Shown one piece after another: positions 32,056 to 46,300 of a DNA stretch of 64,000 nucleotides (positions are counted from its first letter, which is position 1; every line of letters starts with the position of its first letter). The position numbers were made by a program, and so were the translations under genes. The stretch is taken from positions 17,101,353 to 17,165,352 of the forward strand of contig CM048848.1 in the NCBI GenBank assembly GCA_026545225.1, written 5' to 3'. This DNA is from Cornus controversa (lineage: Eukaryota > Streptophyta > Magnoliopsida > Cornales > Cornaceae). The notes under the pieces were generated by a model. It was not told where the DNA came from. It made no database searches and worked only from the letters and a program-made list of their open reading frames with translations.

Positions 32056-35000
32056 GATTTTAAACTTGTTTCATTTGAGTTGTTTTGATTCGAAAACCCC
32101 ATTGCAGGAGAACTCGTGCCATAATACGAATCGTACGTTGCTTTTTTCGAAATTAAACCGTCAAAGCGTCCCAGAGAAACGACGAGCATGTCAATCCGAT
32201 CTTCATCTAGTTTTGTTTGGGCCATTATGATTCGAAAGAGCAAGTCAATAGAGAAATCGTGCAACGTCACAACTGTATGGTCTTTTGTGACAGACTCTAC
32301 AGTCTGAACATTTAACAGAAACAATTAGCACGTTATCAATGATTTGAAATTGTTTCCCTTGGGTTGTTTTGATTTGAAATGCCCCGTTCCTAGAGAAATT
32401 ATCCCGTAATTAGAATCGTACATTGCTTTTTACCAAATTGGACCGTCAAGAAATCCAAAAGAAACGACGAGCATGTCAATCCGATCTTCATCCAAGTTTG
32501 TTTGAGTTGTTCTGAGTCGAAAAGAACAATTCCTTTCAAAAATCAAGCATGACCACAACCGTATGATGCTTTGTGCTAGAATTGACCGTCTGGATGTCCA
32601 GAAGAATAGAGAATGACAACAACGGTTTCGAACTTGTTTCGTTTGACTTGTTTTGATTAGAAAAGTCCGAATCCAAGTGCAATCGTGCCATACTTAGAAT
32701 AATACGTTGCTTTATGCGAAATTCGACCGTGAGGACATCCTGAATTGAAAAGAGTAATTCCTTGCTGCACTCACGAAAGATCGCAACCATATGGTGCTTT
32801 GTGCCAAATTCGACCATCTGCACAACTAAAAGAAACAAGTAGCACGCGATCGATGATTTTAAACAAGTTTAGTTTGAGTTGTTCTGATTCAAAAACCCCA
32901 TTCCTAGAGAAGTCGTGCCATAATCAGAATCGAACATTACTTTTTTCCAAATTAGACCATCAAAGTGTCCAAAAGAAATGACGACCATGTCAATCCGAAC
33001 TTCATCACAACCGTATGTTGCTGTGTTCCAAATTCGACCGTTTGGACATCTAAAGGAAACAATTAGCAAGCTACCAACGATTTTAAACTTGTTTCATTTG
33101 AGTTGTTTTGATTCGAAAACCCCATTGCAGGAGAACTCGTGCCATAATACGAATCGTACGTTGGTTTTTCAAAATTAAACCGTCAAAGCGTCCCAAAGAA
33201 ACGACGAGCATGTCGATCCGATCTTCATCTAGTTTTGTTTGAGCCATTATGATTCGAAAGAGCAAGTCATTAGAGAAATCGTGCAACGTCACAACCGTAT
33301 GGTCTTTTGTGACAGATTCTACTGTCTGAACATTTAACAGAAAGAGTTAGCACGCTATCAATGATTTGAAATTGTTTCAGTTGGGTTGTTTTGATTTGAA
33401 ATGCCCCATTCCTAGAGAAATTATCCCGTAATTAGAATCGTACATTGTTTTTTTACCAAATTAGACCGTCAAGACATCCAAAAGAAACGACGAGCATGTC
33501 AATCCGATCTTCATCCAAGTTTGTTTGAATTGTTATGAGTCGAAAAGAACAATTCCTTGCAAAAATGAAGCATGACCACAACCGTATGATGCTTTGTGCT
33601 AGAATTGACCGTCTGGATGTCCAGAAGAATAGAGAATGACAACAACGGTTTCGAACTTGTTTCGTTTGACTTGTTTTGTTTCGAAAAGTCCGAATCCAAG
33701 TGAAATCGTGCCATACTTAGAATAATACGTTGCTTTATTCGAAATTCGACTGTGAGGACATCCTGAATCGAAAAGAGTAATTCCTTGCTGCACTCACGAA
33801 TGATCACAACCGTATGGTGCTTTGTGCCAAATTTGACCATCTGGACAACTAAAAGAACATTTAGCACGCTATCGATGCTTTTAAACAAGTTTAGTTTGAG
33901 TTGTTCTGATTCAAAAACCCCATTCCTAGAGAAGTCGTGCCATAATCAGAATCGAACATTACTTTTTTCCAAATTAGACCATCAAAGCGTCCAAAAGAAA
34001 CGACAACCATGTCAATCCGAACTTCTTCACAACCGTATGGTGCTTTGTTCCAAATTCGACCGTTTGGACATCTAAAGGAAACAATTACCAAGCTACTATC
34101 GATTTTAAACTTGTTTCATTTGAGTTGTTTTGATTTGAAAACCCCATTGCAGGAGAACTCGTGCCATAATACGAATCGTACGTTGCTTTTTTTGAAATTA
34201 AACCGTCAAAGCGTGCCAAAGAAACGACGAGCATGTCGATCCGATCTTCATCCAAGTTTGTTTGAGATGTTCTTAGTCGAAAAGAACAATTTCTTGAAAA
34301 AATCAACCATGACCACAACCGTATGGTGCTTTGTTCCAAATTCGACCGTTTGGACATCTAAAGGAAACAATTAGCAAGCTACCAACCATTTTAAACTTGT
34401 TTCATTTGAGTTGTTTTGCTTCGAAAACCACATTCCAGGAGAAGTCCTGCCATAATACGAATTGTATGTTACTTTTTTCGAAATTAAACCGTCAAAGCGT
34501 GCCAAAGAAACGACGATCATCTCGATTCGATCTTCATCCAAGTTTGTTTGAGTGGTTCTGAGTCGACAAGAACAATTCCATGCAAAATTCAGGCATGACC
34601 ACGTCCTTATGGTGCTTTGTACTAGAATTGACCGTCTGGATGTCCAAAAGAATAGAGAATGACAACAACAGTTTTGAACTTGTTTCGTTTGACTTGTTTC
34701 GATTTGAAAAGTCCCAATCCAAGTGAAATCGTGCCATGCTTAGAATAATACGTTGCTTTATGCCAAATTCGACCGTGAGGACGTCCTGAATCGAAAAGAG
34801 TAAGTCATTGCTGCACTCATAAATGATCACATCCGTATGGTGCTTTGTGCCAAATTCGACCATCTGGACAACTAAAAGAAACAATTAGCAAGCTATCGAT
34901 GATTTTAAACAAGTTTAGTTTGAGTTGTTCTGATTCAAAAACCCGATTCCTCGAGGAGTCGTGCCATAATCGGAAAGCGTCCAAAAGAAATGACGACCAT

Positions 35001-35827
35001 GTCAATCCGATATTCATCAGAACCGTATGGTACTTTGTTCCAAATTCAACTGTTTTGACATCTAAAGGAAACAATTAGCAAGCTACCAACCATTATAAAC
35101 TTGTTGCATTTGAGTTGTTTTGCTTCGAAAACCACATTCCAGGAGAAGTCGCGCCATAATACGAATCGTATGTTACTTTCTTTGAAATTAAACCGTCGAA
35201 GCGTGCCAAAGAAACGACGACCATGTCGATCCGATCTTCATCCAAGTTTGTTTGAGTTGTTCTAAGTCGAAAAGAACAATTCCTTGAAAAAATCAAGCAT
35301 GACCACAACCGTATGGTGCTTTGTGCTATAATTGACCGTCTGAATGTCCAGAAGAATGGAAAATGACAACAACGGTTTTGAACTTGTTTTGTTTGACTTG
35401 TTTTGAGGAGAAAAGTCCCAATCCGAGTGTAATCGTGCCATACTTAGAATTATACGTGCTTTATGCTAAATTCGAATGTGAGGACGTCCTGAATCGAAAA
35501 GAGTAATTGCATGCTGCACTCATGAATAATCACAACCGTATGGTCGTTTATGCCAAACTCGACCATCTGGCCAACTAAAAGAGACAATTAGCCAGCTATC
35601 GACGATTTTTAACAAGTTTAGTTTGAGTTGTTCGGATACAAAAATCCCATTCCTGGAGAAGTCGTGCCATAATCAGAATCGTACGTTGCTTTTGTCCAAA
35701 TTAGACCATCAAAGCGTCCAAAAGAAATGACCACCATATAAATCCGATCTTCATCACAACCGTATGGTGCTTTGTTCCAAATTCGACCGTTTGGACATCT
35801 AAAGAAAATAATTAGCATGCTACCAAC
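32056..35827. repeat. HOR copy R1 (3772 bp)
   Basis: This is the first uninterrupted right-family copy. T3' is 32056-33078, T4' is 33079-34100 without the 341-bp duplication, and the diverged block is 34101-35827. It has 'caagaaatcc' near 32447 where most copies have 'caagacatcc'. Confidence 0.93.
34101..35827. repeat. Seven-monomer diverged block specific to the right HOR
   Basis: Monomers start at 34101 (286 bp), 34387 (283), 34670 (231), 34901 (190), 35091 (283), 35374 (230) and 35604 (224), 1727 bp in total. They keep the satellite boxes but differ from T1-T4 monomers at many positions, for example 'gaaaaccacattcc', 'gaggacgtcctgaatc' and 'gttttgaggagaaaag'. The 190-bp monomer has lost a further 34 bp or so. 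Confidence 0.88.
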
Positions 35828-38800
35828 GATTTTAAACTTGTTTCATTTGAGTTGTTTTGATTCGAAAACCCCATTGCAGGAGAACTCGTGCCATAATACG
35901 AATCGTACGTTGCTTTTTTCGAAATTAAACCGTCAAAGCGTCCCAGAGAAACGACGAGCATCTCAATCCGATCTTCATCTAGTTTTGTTTGGGCCATTAT
36001 GATTCGAAAGAGCAAGTCAATAGAGAAATCGTGCAACGTCACAACTGTATGGTCTTTTGTGACAGACTCTACAGTCTGAACATTTAACAGAAACAATTAG
36101 CACGTTATCAATGATTTGAAATTGTTTCCCTTGGGTTGTTTTGATTTGAAATGCCCCGTTCCTAGAGAAATTATCCCGTAATTAGAATCGTACATTGCTT
36201 TTTACCAAATTGGACCGTCAAGACATCCAAAAGAAACGACGAGCATGTCAATCCGATCTTCATCCAAGTTTGTTTGAGTTGTTCTGAGTCGAAAAGAACA
36301 ATTCCTTTCAAAAATCAAGCATGACCACAACCGTATGATGCTTTGTGCTAGAATTGACCGTCTGGATGTCCAGAAGAATAGAGAATGACAACAACGGTTT
36401 CGAACTTGTTTCGTTTGACTTGTTTTGATTAGAAAAGTCCGAATCCAAGTGCAATCGTGCCATACTTAGAATAATACGTTGCTTTATGCGAAATTCGACC
36501 GTGAGGACATCCTGAATTGAAAAGAGTAATTCCTTGCTGCACTCACGAAAGATCGCAACCATATGGTGCTTTGTGCCAAATTCGACCAATTGCACAACTA
36601 AAAGAAACAAGTAGCACGCGATCGATGATTTTAAACAAGTTTAGTTTGAGTTGTTCTGATTCAAAAACCCCATTCCTAGAGAAGTCGTGCCATAATCAGA
36701 ATCGAACATTACTTTTTTCCAAATTAGACCATCAAAGTGTCCAAAAGAAATGACGACCATGTCAATCCGAACTTCATCACAACCGTATGTTGCTGTGTTC
36801 CAAATTCGACCGTTTGGACATCTAAAGGAAACAATTAGCAAGCTACCAACGATTTTAAACTTGTTTCATTTGAGTTGTTTTGATTCGAAAACCCCATTGC
36901 AGGAGAACTCGTGCCATAATACGAATCGTACGTTGGTTTTTCAAAATTAAACCGTCAAAGCGTCCCAAAGAAACGACGAGCATGTCGATCCGATCTTCAT
37001 CTAGTTTTGTTTGAGCCATTATGATTCGAAAGAGCAAGTCATTAGAGAAATCGTGCAACGTCACAACCGTATGGTCTTTTGTGACAGATTCTACTGTCTG
37101 AACATTTAACAGAAAGAGTTAGCACGCTATCAATGATTTGAAATTGTTTCAGTTGGGTTGTTTTGATTTGAAATGCCCCATTCCTAGAGAAATTATCCCG
37201 TAATTAGAATCGTACATTGTTTTTTTACCAAATTAGACCGTCAAGACATCCAAAAGAAACGACGAGCATGTCAATCCGATCTTCATCCAAGTTTGTTTGA
37301 ATTGTTATGAGTCGAAAAGAACAATTCCTTGCAAAAATGAAGCATGACCACAACCGTATGATGCTTTGTGCAAGAATTGACCGTCTGGATGTCCAGAAGA
37401 ATAGAGAATGACAACAACGGTTTCGAACTTGTTTCGTTTGACTTGTTTTGTTTCGAAAAGTCCGAATCCAAGTGAAATCGTGCCATACTTAGAATAATAC
37501 GTTGCTTTATTCGAAATTCGACTGTGAGGACATCCTGAATCGAAAAGAGTAATTCCTTGCTGCACTCACGAATGATCACAACCGTATGGTGCTTTGTGCC
37601 AAATTTGACCATCTGGACAACTAAAAGAACATTTAGCACGCTATCGATGCTTTTAAACAAGTTTAGTTTGAGTTGTTCTGATTCAAAAACCCCATTCCTA
37701 GAGAAGTCGTGCCATAATCAGAATCGAACATTACTTTTTTCCAAATTAGACCATCAAAGCGTCCAAAAGAAACGACAACCATGTCAATCCGAACTTCTTC
37801 ACAACCGTATGGTGCTTTGTTCCAAATTCGACCGTTTGGACATCTAAAGGAAACAATTACCAAGCTACTATCGATTTTAAACTTGTTTCATTTGAGTTGT
37901 TTTGATTTGAAAACCCCATTGCAGGAGAACTCGTGCCATAATACGAATCGTACGTTGCTTTTTTTGAAATTAAACCGTCAAAGCGTGCCAAAGAAACGAC
38001 GAGCATGTCGATCCGATCTTCATCCAAGTTTGTTTGAGATGTTCTTAGTCGAAAAGAACAATTTCTTGAAAAAATCAAGCATGACCACAACCGTATGGTG
38101 CTTTGTTCCAAATTCGACCGTTTGGACATCTAAAGGAAACAATTAGCAAGCTACCAACCATTTTAAACTTGTTTCATTTGAGTTGTTTTGCTTCGAAAAC
38201 CACATTCCAGGAGAAGTCCTGCCATAATACGAATTGTATGTTACTTTTTTCGAAATTAAACCGTCAAAGCGTGCCAAAGAAACGACGATCATCTCGATTC
38301 GATCTTCATCCAAGTTTGTTTGAGTGGTTCTGAGTCGACAAGAACAATTCCATGCAAAATTCAGGCATGACCACGTCCTTATGGTGCTTTGTACTAGAAT
38401 TGACCGTCTGGATGTCCAAAAGAATAGAGAATGACAACAACAGTTTTGAACTTGTTTCGTTTGACTTGTTTCGATTTGAAAAGTCCCAATCCAAGTGAAA
38501 TCGTGCCATGCTTAGAATAATACGTTGCTTTATGCCAAATTCGACCGTGAGGACGTCCTGAATCGAAAAGAGTAAGTCATTGCTGCACTCATAAATGATC
38601 ACATCCGTATGGTGCTTTGTGCCAAATTCGACCATCTGGACAACTAAAAGAAACAATTAGCAAGCTATCGATGATTTTAAACAAGTTTAGTTTGAGTTGT
38701 TCTGATTCAAAAACCCGATTCCTCGAGGAGTCGTGCCATAATCGGAAAGCGTCCAAAAGAAATGACGACCATGTCAATCCGATATTCATCAGAACCGTAT

Positions 38801-39599
38801 GGTACTTTGTTCCAAATTCAACTGTTTTGACATCTAAAGGAAACAATTAGCAAGCTACCAACCATTATAAACTTGTTGCATTTGAGTTGTTTTGCTTCGA
38901 AAACCACATTCCAGGAGAAGTCGCGCCATAATACGAATCGTATGTTACTTTCTTTGAAATTAAACCGTCGAAGCGTGCCAAAGAAACGACGACCATGTCG
39001 ATCCGATCTTCATCCAAGTTTGTTTGAGTTGTTCTAAGTCGAAAAGAACAATTCCTTGAAAAAATCAAGCATGACCACAACCGTATGGTGCTTTGTGCTA
39101 TAATTGACCGTCTGAATGTCCAGAAGAATGGAAAATGACAACAACGGTTTTGAACTTGTTTTGTTTGACTTGTTTTGAGGAGAAAAGTCCCAATCCGAGT
39201 GTAATCGTGCCATACTTAGAATTATACGTGCTTTATGCTAAATTCGAATGTGAGGACGTCCTGAATCGAAAAGAGTAATTGCATGCTGCACTCATGAATA
39301 ATCACAACCGTATGGTCGTTTATGCCAAACTCGACCATCTGGCCAACTAAAAGAGACAATTAGCCAGCTATCGACGATTTTTAACAAGTTTAGTTTGAGT
39401 TGTTCGGATACAAAAATCCCATTCCTGGAGAAGTCGTGCCATAATCAGAATCGTACGTTGCTTTTGTCCAAATTAGACCATCAAAGCGTCCAAAAGAAAT
39501 GACCACCATATAAATCCGATCTTCATCACAACCGTATGGTGCTTTGTTCCAAATTCGACCGTTTGGACATCTAAAGAAAATAATTAGCATGCTACCAAC
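35828..39599. repeat. HOR copy R2 (3772 bp)
   Basis: It shares private bases with R3 and R4: 'gaccaattgcac' near 36586 and 'gtgcaagaattg' near 37369. It has 'gagcatctcaatcc' near 35957, also seen in R3, R4, R5 and R8. Confidence 0.93.
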
Positions 39600-42500
39600 G
39601 ATTTTAAACTTGTTTCATTTGAGTTGTTTTGATTCGAAAACCCCATTGCAGGAGAACTCGTGCCATAATACGAATCGTACGTTGCTTTTTTCGAAATTAA
39701 ACCGTCAAAGCGTCCCAGAGAAACGACGAGCATCTCAATCCGATCTTCATCTAGTTTTGTTTGGGCCATTATGATTCGAAAGAGCAAGTCAATAGAGAAA
39801 TCGTGCAACGTCACAACTGTATGGTCTTTTGTGACAGACTCTACAGTCTGAACATTTAACAGAAACAATTAGCACGTTATCAATGATTTGAAATTGTTTC
39901 CCTTGGGTTGTTTTGATTTGAAATGCCCCGTTCCTAGAGAAATTATCCCGTAATTAGAATCGTACATTGCTTTTTACCAAATTGGACCGTCAAGACATCC
40001 AAAAGAAACGACGAGCATGTCAATCCGATCTTCATCCAAGTTTGTTTGAGTTGTTCTGAGTCGAAAAGAACAATTCCTTTCAAAAATCAAGCATGACCAC
40101 AACCGTATGATGCTTTGTGCTAGAATTGACCGTCTGGATGTCCAGAAGAATAGAGAATGACAACAACGGTTTCGAACTTGTTTCGTTTGACTTGTTTTGA
40201 TTAGAAAAGTCCGAATCCAAGTGCAATCGTGCCATACTTAGAATAATACGTTGCTTTATGCGAAATTCGACCGTGAGGACATCCTGAATTGAAAAGAGTA
40301 ATTCCTTGCTGCACTCACGAAAGATCGCAACCATATGGTGCTTTGTGCCAAATTCGACCAATTGCACAACTAAAAGAAACAAGTAGCACGCGATCGATGA
40401 TTTTAAACAAGTTTAGTTTGAGTTGTTCTGATTCAAAAACCCCATTCCTAGAGAAGTCGTGCCATAATCAGAATCGAACATTACTTTTTTCCAAATTAGA
40501 CCATCAAAGTGTCCAAAAGAAATGACGACCATGTCAATCCGAACTTCATCACAACCGTATGTTGCTGTGTTCCAAATTCGACCGTTTGGACATCTAAAGG
40601 AAACAATTAGCAAGCTACCAACGATTTTAAACTTGTTTCATTTGAGTTGTTTTGATTCGAAAACCCCATTGCAGGAGAACTCGTGCCATAATACGAATCG
40701 TACGTTGGTTTTTCAAAATTAAACCGTCAAAGCGTCCCAAAGAAACGACGAGCATGTCGATCCGATCTTCATCTAGTTTTGTTTGAGCCATTATGATTCG
40801 AAAGAGCAAGTCATTAGAGAAATCGTGCAACGTCACAACCGTATGGTCTTTTGTGACAGATTCTACTGTCTGAACATTTAACAGAAAGAGTTAGCACGCT
40901 ATCAATGATTTGAAATTGTTTCAGTTGGGTTGTTTTGATTTGAAATGCCCCATTCCTAGAGAAATTATCCCGTAATTAGAATCGTACATTGTTTTTTTAC
41001 CAAATTAGACCGTCAAGACATCCAAAAGAAACGACGAGCATGTCAATCCGATCTTCATCCAAGTTTGTTTGAATTGTTATGAGTCGAAAAGAACAATTCC
41101 TTGCAAAAATGAAGCATGACCACAACCGTATGATGCTTTGTGCAAGAATTGACCGTCTGGATGTCCAGAAGAATAGAGAATGACAACAACGGTTTCGAAC
41201 TTGTTTCGTTTGACTTGTTTTGTTTCGAAAAGTCCGAATCCAAGTGAAATCGTGCCATACTTAGAATAATACGTTGCTTTATTCGAAATTCGACTGTGAG
41301 GACATCCTGAATCGAAAAGAGTAATTCCTTGCTGCACTCACGAATGATCACAACCGTATGGTGCTTTGTGCCAAATTTGACCATCTGGACAACTAAAAGA
41401 ACATTTAGCACGCTATCGATGCTTTTAAACAAGTTTAGTTTGAGTTGTTCTGATTCAAAAACCCCATTCCTAGAGAAGTCGTGCCATAATCAGAATCGAA
41501 CATTACTTTTTTCCAAATTAGACCATCAAAGCGTCCAAAAGAAACGACAACCATGTCAATCCGAACTTCTTCACAACCGTATGGTGCTTTGTTCCAAATT
41601 CGACCGTTTGGACATCTAAAGGAAACAATTACCAAGCTACTATCGATTTTAAACTTGTTTCATTTGAGTTGTTTTGATTTGAAAACCCCATTGCAGGAGA
41701 ACTCGTGCCATAATACGAATCGTACGTTGCTTTTTTTGAAATTAAACCGTCAAAGCGTGCCAAAGAAACGACGAGCATGTCGATCCGATCTTCATCCAAG
41801 TTTGTTTGAGATGTTCTTAGTCGAAAAGAACAATTTCTTGAAAAAATCAACCATGACCACAACCGTATGGTGCTTTGTTCCAAATTCGACCGTTTGGACA
41901 TCTAAAGGAAACAATTAGCAAGCTACCAACCATTTTAAACTTGTTTCATTTGAGTTGTTTTGCTTCGAAAACCACATTCCAGGAGAAGTCCTGCCATAAT
42001 ACGAATTGTATGTTACTTTTTTCGAAATTAAACCGTCAAAGCGTGCCAAAGAAACGACGATCATCTCGATTCGATCTTCATCCAAGTTTGTTTGAGTGGT
42101 TCTGAGTCGACAAGAACAATTCCATGCAAAATTCAGGCATGACCACGTCCTTATGGTGCTTTGTACTAGAATTGACCGTCTGGATGTCCAAAAGAATAGA
42201 GAATGACAACAACAGTTTTGAACTTGTTTCGTTTGACTTGTTTCGATTTGAAAAGTCCCAATCCAAGTGAAATCGTGCCATGCTTAGAATAATACGTTGC
42301 TTTATGCCAAATTCGACCGTGAGGACGTCCTGAATCGAAAAGAGTAAGTCATTGCTGCACTCATAAATGATCACATCTGTATGGTGCTTTGTGCCAAATT
42401 CGACCATCTGGACAACTAAAAGAAACAATTAGCAAGCTATCGATGATTTTAAACAAGTTTAGTTTGAGTTGTTCTGATTCAAAAACCCGATTCCTCGAGG

Positions 42501-43371
42501 AGTCGTGCCATAATCGGAAAGCGTCCAAAAGAAATGACGACCATGTCAATCCGATATTCATCAGAACCGTATGGTACTTTGTTCCAAATTCAACTGTTTT
42601 GACATCTAAAGGAAACAATTAGCAAGCTACCAACCATTATAAACTTGTTGCATTTGAGTTGTTTTGCTTCGAAAACCACATTCCAGGAGAAGTCGCGCCA
42701 TAATACGAATCGTATGTTACTTTCTTTGAAATTAAACCGTCGAAGCGTGCCAAAGAAACGACGACCATGTCGATCCGATCTTCATCCAAGTTTGTTTGAG
42801 TTGTTCTAAGTCGAAAAGAACAATTCCTTGAAAAAATCAAGCATGACCACAACCGTATGGTGCTTTGTGCTATAATTGACCGTCTGAATGTCCAGAAGAA
42901 TGGAAAATGACAACAACGGTTTTGAACTTGTTTTGTTTGACTTGTTTTGAGGAGAAAAGTCCCAATCCGAGTGTAATCGTGCCATACTTAGAATTATACG
43001 TGCTTTATGCTAAATTCGAATGTGAGGACGTCCTGAATCGAAAAGAGTAATTGCATGCTGCACTCATGAATAATCACAACCGTATGGTCGTTTATGCCAA
43101 ACTCGACCATCTGGCCAACTAAAAGAGACAATTAGCCAGCTATCGACGATTTTTAACAAGTTTAGTTTGAGTTGTTCGGATACAAAAATCCCATTCCTGG
43201 AGAAGTCGTGCCATAATCAGAATCGTACGTTGCTTTTGTCCAAATTAGACCATCAAAGCGTCCAAAAGAAATGACCACCATATAAATCCGATCTTCATCA
43301 CAACCGTATGGTGCTTTGTTCCAAATTCGACCGTTTGGACATCTAAAGAAAATAATTAGCATGCTACCAAC
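39600..43371. repeat. HOR copy R3 (3772 bp)
   Basis: It shares the R2-R4 variants, with the A of 'gtgcaagaattg' at 41144. It also has 'cacatctgtatgg' near 42374, shared with R4. Confidence 0.93.
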
Positions 43372-46300
43372 GATTTTAAACTTGTTTCATTTGAGTTGTT
43401 TTGATTCGAAAACCCCATTGCAGGAGAACTCGTGCCATAATACGAATCGTACGTTGCTTTTTTCGAAATTAAACCGTCAAAGCGTCCCAGAGAAACGACG
43501 AGCATCTCAATCCGATCTTCATCTAGTTTTGTTTGGGCCATTATGATTCGAAAGAGCAAGTCAATAGAGAAATCGTGCAACGTCACAACTGTATGGTCTT
43601 TTGTGACAGACTCTACAGTCTGAACATTTAACAGAAACAATTAGCACGTTATCAATGATTTGAAATTGTTTCCCTTGGGTTGTTTTGATTTGAAATGCCC
43701 CGTTCCTAGAGAAATTATCCCGTAATTAGAATCGTACATTGCTTTTTACCAAATTGGACCGTCAAGACATCCAAAAGAAACGACGAGCATGTCAATCCGA
43801 TCTTCATCCAAGTTTGTTTGAGTTGTTCTGAGTCGAAAAGAACAATTCCTTTCAAAAATCAAGCATGACCACAACCGTATGATGCTTTGTGCTAGAATTG
43901 ACCGTCTGGATGTCCAGAAGAATAGAGAATGACAACAACGGTTTCGAACTTGTTTCGTTTGACTTGTTTTGATTAGAAAAGTCCGAATCCAAGTGCAATC
44001 GTGCCATACTTAGAATAATACGTTGCTTTATGCGAAATTCGACCGTGAGGACATCCTGAATTGAAAAGAGTAATTCCTTGCTGCACTCACGAAAGATCGC
44101 AACCATATGGTGCTTTGTGCCAAATTCGACCAATTGCACAACTAAAAGAAACAAGTAGCACGCGATCGATGATTTTAAACAAGTTTAGTTTGAGTTGTTC
44201 TGATTCAAAAACCCCATTCCTAGAGAAGTCGTGCCATAATCAGAATCGAACATTACTTTTTTCCAAATTAGACCATCAAAGTGTCCAAAAGAAATGACGA
44301 CCATGTCAATCCGAACTTCATCACAACCGTATGTTGCTGTGTTCCAAATTCGACCGTTTGGACATCTAAAGGAAACAATTAGCAAGCTACCAACGATTTT
44401 AAACTTGTTTCATTTGAGTTGTTTTGATTCGAAAACCCCATTGCAGGAGAACTCGTGCCATAATACGAATCGTACGTTGGTTTTTCAAAATTAAACCGTC
44501 AAAGCGTCCCAAAGAAACGACGAGCATGTCGATCCGATCTTCATCTAGTTTTGTTTGAGCCATTATGATTCGAAAGAGCAAGTCATTAGAGAAATCGTGC
44601 AACGTCACAACCGTATGGTCTTTTGTGACAGATTCTACTGTCTGAACATTTAACAGAAAGAGTTAGCACGCTATCAATGATTTGAAATTGTTTCAGTTGG
44701 GTTGTTTTGATTTGAAATGCCCCATTCCTAGAGAAATTATCCCGTAATTAGAATCGTACATTGTTTTTTTACCAAATTAGACCGTCAAGACATCCAAAAG
44801 AAACGACGAGCATGTCAATCCGATCTTCATCCAAGTTTGTTTGAATTGTTATGAGTCGAAAAGAACAATTCCTTGCAAAAATGAAGCATGACCACAACCG
44901 TATGATGCTTTGTGCAAGAATTGACCGTCTGGATGTCCAGAAGAATAGAGAATGACAACAACGGTTTCGAACTTGTTTCGTTTGACTTGTTTTGTTTCGA
45001 AAAGTCCGAATCCAAGTGAAATCGTGCCATACTTAGAATAATACGTTGCTTTATTCGAAATTCGACTGTGAGGACATCCTGAATCGAAAAGAGTAATTCC
45101 TTGCTGCACTCACGAATGATCACAACCGTATGGTGCTTTGTGCCAAATTTGACCATCTGGACAACTAAAAGAACATTTAGCACGCTATCGATGCTTTTAA
45201 ACAAGTTTAGTTTGAGTTGTTCTGATTCAAAAACCCCATTCCTAGAGAAGTCGTGCCATAATCAGAATCGAACATTACTTTTTTCCAAATTAGACCATCA
45301 AAGCGTCCAAAAGAAACGACAACCATGTCAATCCGAACTTCTTCACAACCGTATGGTGCTTTGTTCCAAATTCGACCGTTTGGACATCTAAAGGAAACAA
45401 TTACCAAGCTACTATCGATTTTAAACTTGTTTCATTTGAGTTGTTTTGATTTGAAAACCCCATTGCAGGAGAACTCGTGCCATAATACGAATCGTACGTT
45501 GCTTTTTTTGAAATTAAACCGTCAAAGCGTGCCAAAGAAACGACGAGCATGTCGATCCGATCTTCATCCAAGTTTGTTTGAGATGTTCTTAGTCGAAAAG
45601 AACAATTTCTTGAAAAAATCAAGCATGACCACAACCGTATGGTGCTTTGTTCCAAATTCGACCGTTTGGACATCTAAAGGAAACAATTAGCAAGCTACCA
45701 ACCATTTTAAACTTGTTTCATTTGAGTTGTTTTGCTTCGAAAACCACATTCCAGGAGAAGTCCTGCCATAATACGAATTGTATGTTACTTTTTTCGAAAT
45801 TAAACCGTCAAAGCGTGCCAAAGAAACGACGATCATCTCGATTCGATCTTCATCCAAGTTTGTTTGAGTGGTTCTGAGTCGACAAGAACAATTCCATGCA
45901 AAATTCAGGCATGACCACGTCCTTATGGTGCTTTGTACTAGAATTGACCGTCTGGATGTCCAAAAGAATAGAGAATGACAACAACAGTTTTGAACTTGTT
46001 TCGTTTGACTTGTTTCGATTTGAAAAGTCCCAATCCAAGTGAAATCGTGCCATGCTTAGAATAATACGTTGCTTTATGCCAAATTCGACCGTGAGGACGT
46101 CCTGAATCGAAAAGAGTAAGTCATTGCTGCACTCATAAATGATCACATCTGTATGGTGCTTTGTGCCAAATTCGACCATCTGGACAACTAAAAGAAACAA
46201 TTAGCAAGCTATCGATGATTTTAAACAAGTTTAGTTTGAGTTGTTCTGATTCAAAAACCCGATTCCTCGAGGAGTCGTGCCATAATCGGAAAGCGTCCAA

